Assembly (NCBI GenBank): GCA_964606065.1
Contig: CAZSEX010000057.1
Coordinates: 1 to 7,420 of the forward strand
Source of the DNA: JAFGHJ01 sp964606065
GTDB lineage: Bacteria; Hydrothermota; UBA3072
Direction of reading: 5' to 3'
DNA length: 7,420 bases
Below the pieces are notes generated by a model. It was not told the DNA's origin and did no database searches. It saw only the letters and a program-made list of their open reading frames with translations. The position numbers and the translations under genes are program-made. Of this stretch, positions 6,191-7,420 are shown one piece after another. How positions within the stretch are numbered: position 1 is the stretch's first letter; each line of letters starts with the position of its first letter.

Positions 6191-6252
6191 TTGCTTGCCC
6201 AGTGGAATAGCTTATCTTCAAAGTAGTTTCTTCTATTCCACCGGGCGAGTAA
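6191..6252. repeat. 20-base imperfect inverted repeat (hairpin 1)
   Basis: The arms 6191-6210 and 6233-6252 match at 17 of 20 positions around a 22-base loop; two of the three mismatches would be G-U pairs in RNA. The core is GCCCAGTGGAATAG facing CTATTCCACCGGGC. GC content is well above the surroundings. It sits 16 bases before repeat cluster 4. A related sequence, TTGCCAGTGGTTTAG, recurs at 6378-6392 in the third hairpin. Confidence 0.75.
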
Positions 6253-6267
6253 TCTCAAGCGTAATTA

Positions 6268-6300
6268 CACCGCAAAGACGCAGAGATCGCAGAAATTTTT
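6268..6300 (+). repeat. Repeat cluster 4, single CACAGAG-type module
   Basis: CACCGCAAAGACGCAGAG at 6268-6285, followed by ATCGCAGAAA and a T-run, is one module of the same family, in the same orientation as clusters 1 and 2 and in a GC-richer variant. Instead of the usual spacer it is followed by hairpin sequence, and the shared tail appears at 6477-6586. It does not abut a visible promoter. Confidence 0.8.
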
Positions 6301-6348
6301 TTAGCCGTGAGCTGAGACTGTGCCAAAAGTTATATTTTTATGTGTAGA

Positions 6349-6366
6349 GCAAACCTTTAGGTTTGC
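6349..6366. repeat. Perfect hairpin GCAAACCTTTAGGTTTGC (hairpin 2)
   Basis: An 8-base perfect stem with a 2-base loop. I recognise this type of short, near-palindromic GCAAACC element as a common dispersed intergenic repeat in uncultured bacteria. It has no known function that I can state. Confidence 0.75.
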
Positions 6367-6377
6367 GAACCGTTTGT

Positions 6378-6422
6378 TTGCCAGTGGTTTAGCACGGCTA
6401 AAGCCGTGCCCTACGGGCGAAA
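6378..6422. repeat. GC-rich hairpin with core GCACGGCTAAAGCCGTGC (hairpin 3)
   Basis: An 8-base perfect stem (6392-6399 with 6402-6409) is flanked by outer arms TTGCCAGTGG and CCTACGGGCGAA, which pair imperfectly and extend the structure. It resembles widespread REP-like dispersed hairpins. The outer arm shares its sequence with hairpin 1, so the two are probably variants of one family. No transposase of the REP-associated type lies in the window. Confidence 0.75.
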
Positions 6423-6476
6423 TTTCGGGTTTTGACCCAGCTTCAGCTGTAAGCCGAAAGCTGAGAGCCGTTGTTC
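6423..6476. repeat. AGCTGAG/AGCCG-rich linker, probably repeat-derived
   Basis: The linker between hairpin 3 and the shared tail holds CAGCTTCAGCTG (6439-6450) and AAAGCTGAGAGCCG (6458-6471). The words AGCCG and GCTGAG also occur together at 6303-6316 just after cluster 4. The recurrence and partial inverted pairing suggest more degenerate mobile-repeat sequence. Confidence 0.4.
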
Positions 6477-6586
6477 TCACATGTAGGACATGTAGTTAAT
6501 GTAGTTTTTTTATTTTCGACGCATGACGCTCGACGCGCGACTCATGACGCAGTTAATCTTTTCACATTTCAATGCTTGACCCCGTT
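6477..6586 (+). repeat. Second copy of the cluster 2 tail
   Basis: This 110-base stretch matches 5039-5143 from TCACATGTAG to TTGACCCCGTT. A 52-base core (GCATGACGCTC... to ...CACATTTCAA, from 5078 in the first copy) has a single substitution; the 5' part differs by small substitutions and indels. The tail contains ATGACGC steps. After GACCCCGTT the two loci diverge, so this marks the right end of the composite element. Cluster 1 has only its first bases. Confidence 0.9.
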
Positions 6587-6775
6587 GATAAGATAAAAAT
6601 TTTTCGATATTTTGTGTATTAACTTCTTTTTCTCCACGTTATGTTTTTGGAGAGTGAGAAGAAGGGTAAATTGACAAAAAATCTTGGGATAATCTTGTGG
6701 CTATATTTTTGGATTTCTGATTTTGGAATTGAGTTTTAGTAATAACAAAATAATTTTTTGAGTTGCGTGGTAGGG
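6587..6775. other. AT-rich stretch without a gene
   Basis: No gene or RNA is recognised here. Around 6710-6732 a run of GGATTT-CTGATTTT-GGAATT steps resembles another simple intergenic repeat. TTGACA at 6672-6677 has no -10 at usable distance (GATAAT follows after about 11 bases). Confidence 0.5.
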
Positions 6776-6879
6776 CTCCGTGTTCCCCGTGTCTCTGTGT
6801 GAGATAAATTTTGGTAAGGTGAGGATGGGTTTTAAACAACATTATTTTTTTCTTTGCGTTCTCTGCGTCTTTGCGGTGC
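6776..6879 (-). repeat. Repeat cluster 3, reverse orientation, two units
   Basis: On the minus strand the cluster reads ACCGCAAAGACGCAGAG, then the usual spacer (GTTGTTTAAAACCCATC... to ...AAATTTATCTCAC), then a second module CACAGAGACACGGGGAAC. This is the architecture of clusters 1 and 2, inverted, with modules diverged toward GC. The end that faces the promoter in clusters 1 and 2 here faces the promoter at 6904-6932. The minus-strand open frame across 6639-6881 is a translation of it (HRKDAENAKK). Confidence 0.88.
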
Positions 6880-6903
6880 AATTAGTTTTTCCAACAAATA
6901 CCA

Positions 6904-6932
6904 TTGACTTAAGAGAGTGATTTCATTATACT
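6904..6932 (+). promoter_or_regulatory. Sigma-70 promoter of the anchored, possibly pilin-like gene
   Basis: TTGACT (6904-6909), a 17-base spacer and TATACT (6927-6932) give five of six matches at both boxes with ideal spacing. The predicted start near 6939 is about 22 bases before the ATG at 6962. Repeat cluster 3 ends about 25 bases upstream of the -35. Confidence 0.75.
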
Positions 6933-6961
6933 TAAATACAAATTAGATTAAGGAGGAAGTA

Positions 6962-7420
6962 ATGAAAAAGAGAAGTGCTATAATTTTAATAATTCTGGCT
7001 TTCATAGCCGGTGTTATTCTTGGTCACCTTTTATCTCCCTATATTTCGGTAGTAGGCGAATCTTACGAACAGGTCACCGAAGCTATAACAATCGTATCCG
7101 TAAAAGAAAATATGAAGACGATAGAAAAAGCCGCAAAGAAATTCGCCTGGGAAAAAGGATACTATCCAAAAAACAGTTCCGTTTCATGGATAAAAGAAGA
7201 ATTGGGAATAGCTTTCGAAAATCCCATAACCTATAAAACAGGTGAAGGCAAAGCGTACATGTCGGGAGAAGCCGACAAACCCGGGATTATCGGATACGAA
7301 AGCGATTCAACCGGACAATTCTGTATAATAACAGGTTACGGAGTCGAAGAACCAATTGAACTTTATCTACCCGAAAAAGAAGGAAAGAAAACCGCAGGTG
7401 AAGTAAAAGAAGAAAAATTT
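6962..7420 (+). CDS. Membrane-anchored extracytoplasmic protein, possibly pilin-like; 3' end missing
   Basis: The frame stays open for 153 codons to the window edge, so the protein is incomplete. AGGAGG (6951-6956) lies five bases before the ATG, a strong ribosome site. Residues 1-4 are MKKR and 7-25 form one hydrophobic segment, so it is an N-terminal signal-anchor or signal peptide. No classical prepilin peptidase site with a following FTLIE-type motif is visible. The next region is helical and holds KTIEKAAKKFAWEKGYYPKN (52-71), then ENPITYKTGE (86-95) and PGIIGYESDSTGQFCIITGYG (107-127). The order helix with YP, then NP, then G-I-x-Y-x-S and Y/F-x-I-x-G-Y-G recalls the globular part of pseudopilin-like proteins. 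That link is inference from pattern and could be wrong. From 135 the sequence becomes Lys/Glu-rich, perhaps a linker. Confidence 0.75.
   Translation, partial: MKKRSAIILIILAFIAGVILGHLLSPYISVVGESYEQVTEAITIVSVKENMKTIEKAAKKFAWEKGYYPKNSSVSWIKEELGIAFENPITYKTGEGKAYMSGEADKPGIIGYESDSTGQFCIITGYGVEEPIELYLPEKEGKKTAGEVKEEKF

Noticed and set aside
6126..6347. Plus-strand open frame of 73 codons
   Set aside because: It crosses an inverted repeat and a repeat module, has no ribosome site and shows no family features.
6639..6881. Minus-strand open frame of 80 codons
   Set aside because: It begins in repeat cluster 3 (HRKDAENAKK) and continues into low-complexity AT-rich DNA.

Overview
The window comes from an AT-rich bacterial chromosome. 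The likely host is an anaerobe, because it carries a complete NfnAB pair, an electron-bifurcating ferredoxin/NAD(P)H enzyme typical of fermenters, acetogens, sulfate reducers and Thermotogae. Good TTGAC-type/TATA-type sigma-70 promoters and strong AGGAG ribosome sites are visible. The intergenic regions hold degenerate CACAGAG/CACAAAG repeats and small GC-rich hairpins of a kind I associate with genomes of uncultured candidate-phylum bacteria. I cannot name the organism; that placement is inference.

Layout. 1-157: leader with a possible promoter and a 7-codon upstream ORF. 158-685 (+): small cysteine-rich membrane protein of unknown function, convergent with the next operon. 784-3027 (-): nfnA then nfnB, with the stop of one abutting the start of the other. 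3028-3440: nfnAB promoter and repeat cluster 1. 3441-4827 (-): a class I methyltransferase gene followed 28 bases later by rpiA, probably one operon. 4828-5366: promoter of that operon, repeat cluster 2 and two inverted repeats. 5367-5937 (-): an overlapping pair, a 61-residue protein and a nucleotidyltransferase-fold protein, resembling a toxin-antitoxin-like cassette. 5938-6961: about 1 kb without a gene, holding hairpins, repeat cluster 4, a second copy of the cluster 2 tail, and repeat cluster 3 in reverse orientation. 6962-7420 (+): start of a membrane-anchored, possibly pilin-like secreted protein cut by the window end.

How it fits together. NfnAB balances NADH, NADPH and reduced ferredoxin. 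RpiA belongs to the non-oxidative pentose phosphate pathway. The two operons are ordinary metabolism and are not obviously linked. The most unusual feature is the repeat system. Clusters 1, 2 and 3 each start 13-26 bases upstream of the -35 box of a well-formed promoter, always with the same end facing the promoter, although the genes lie on different strands. Clusters 1 and 2 are built from imperfect units of about 70-82 bases, with different unit numbers. The long reading frames across these clusters are translations of the repeats and were not annotated as genes.
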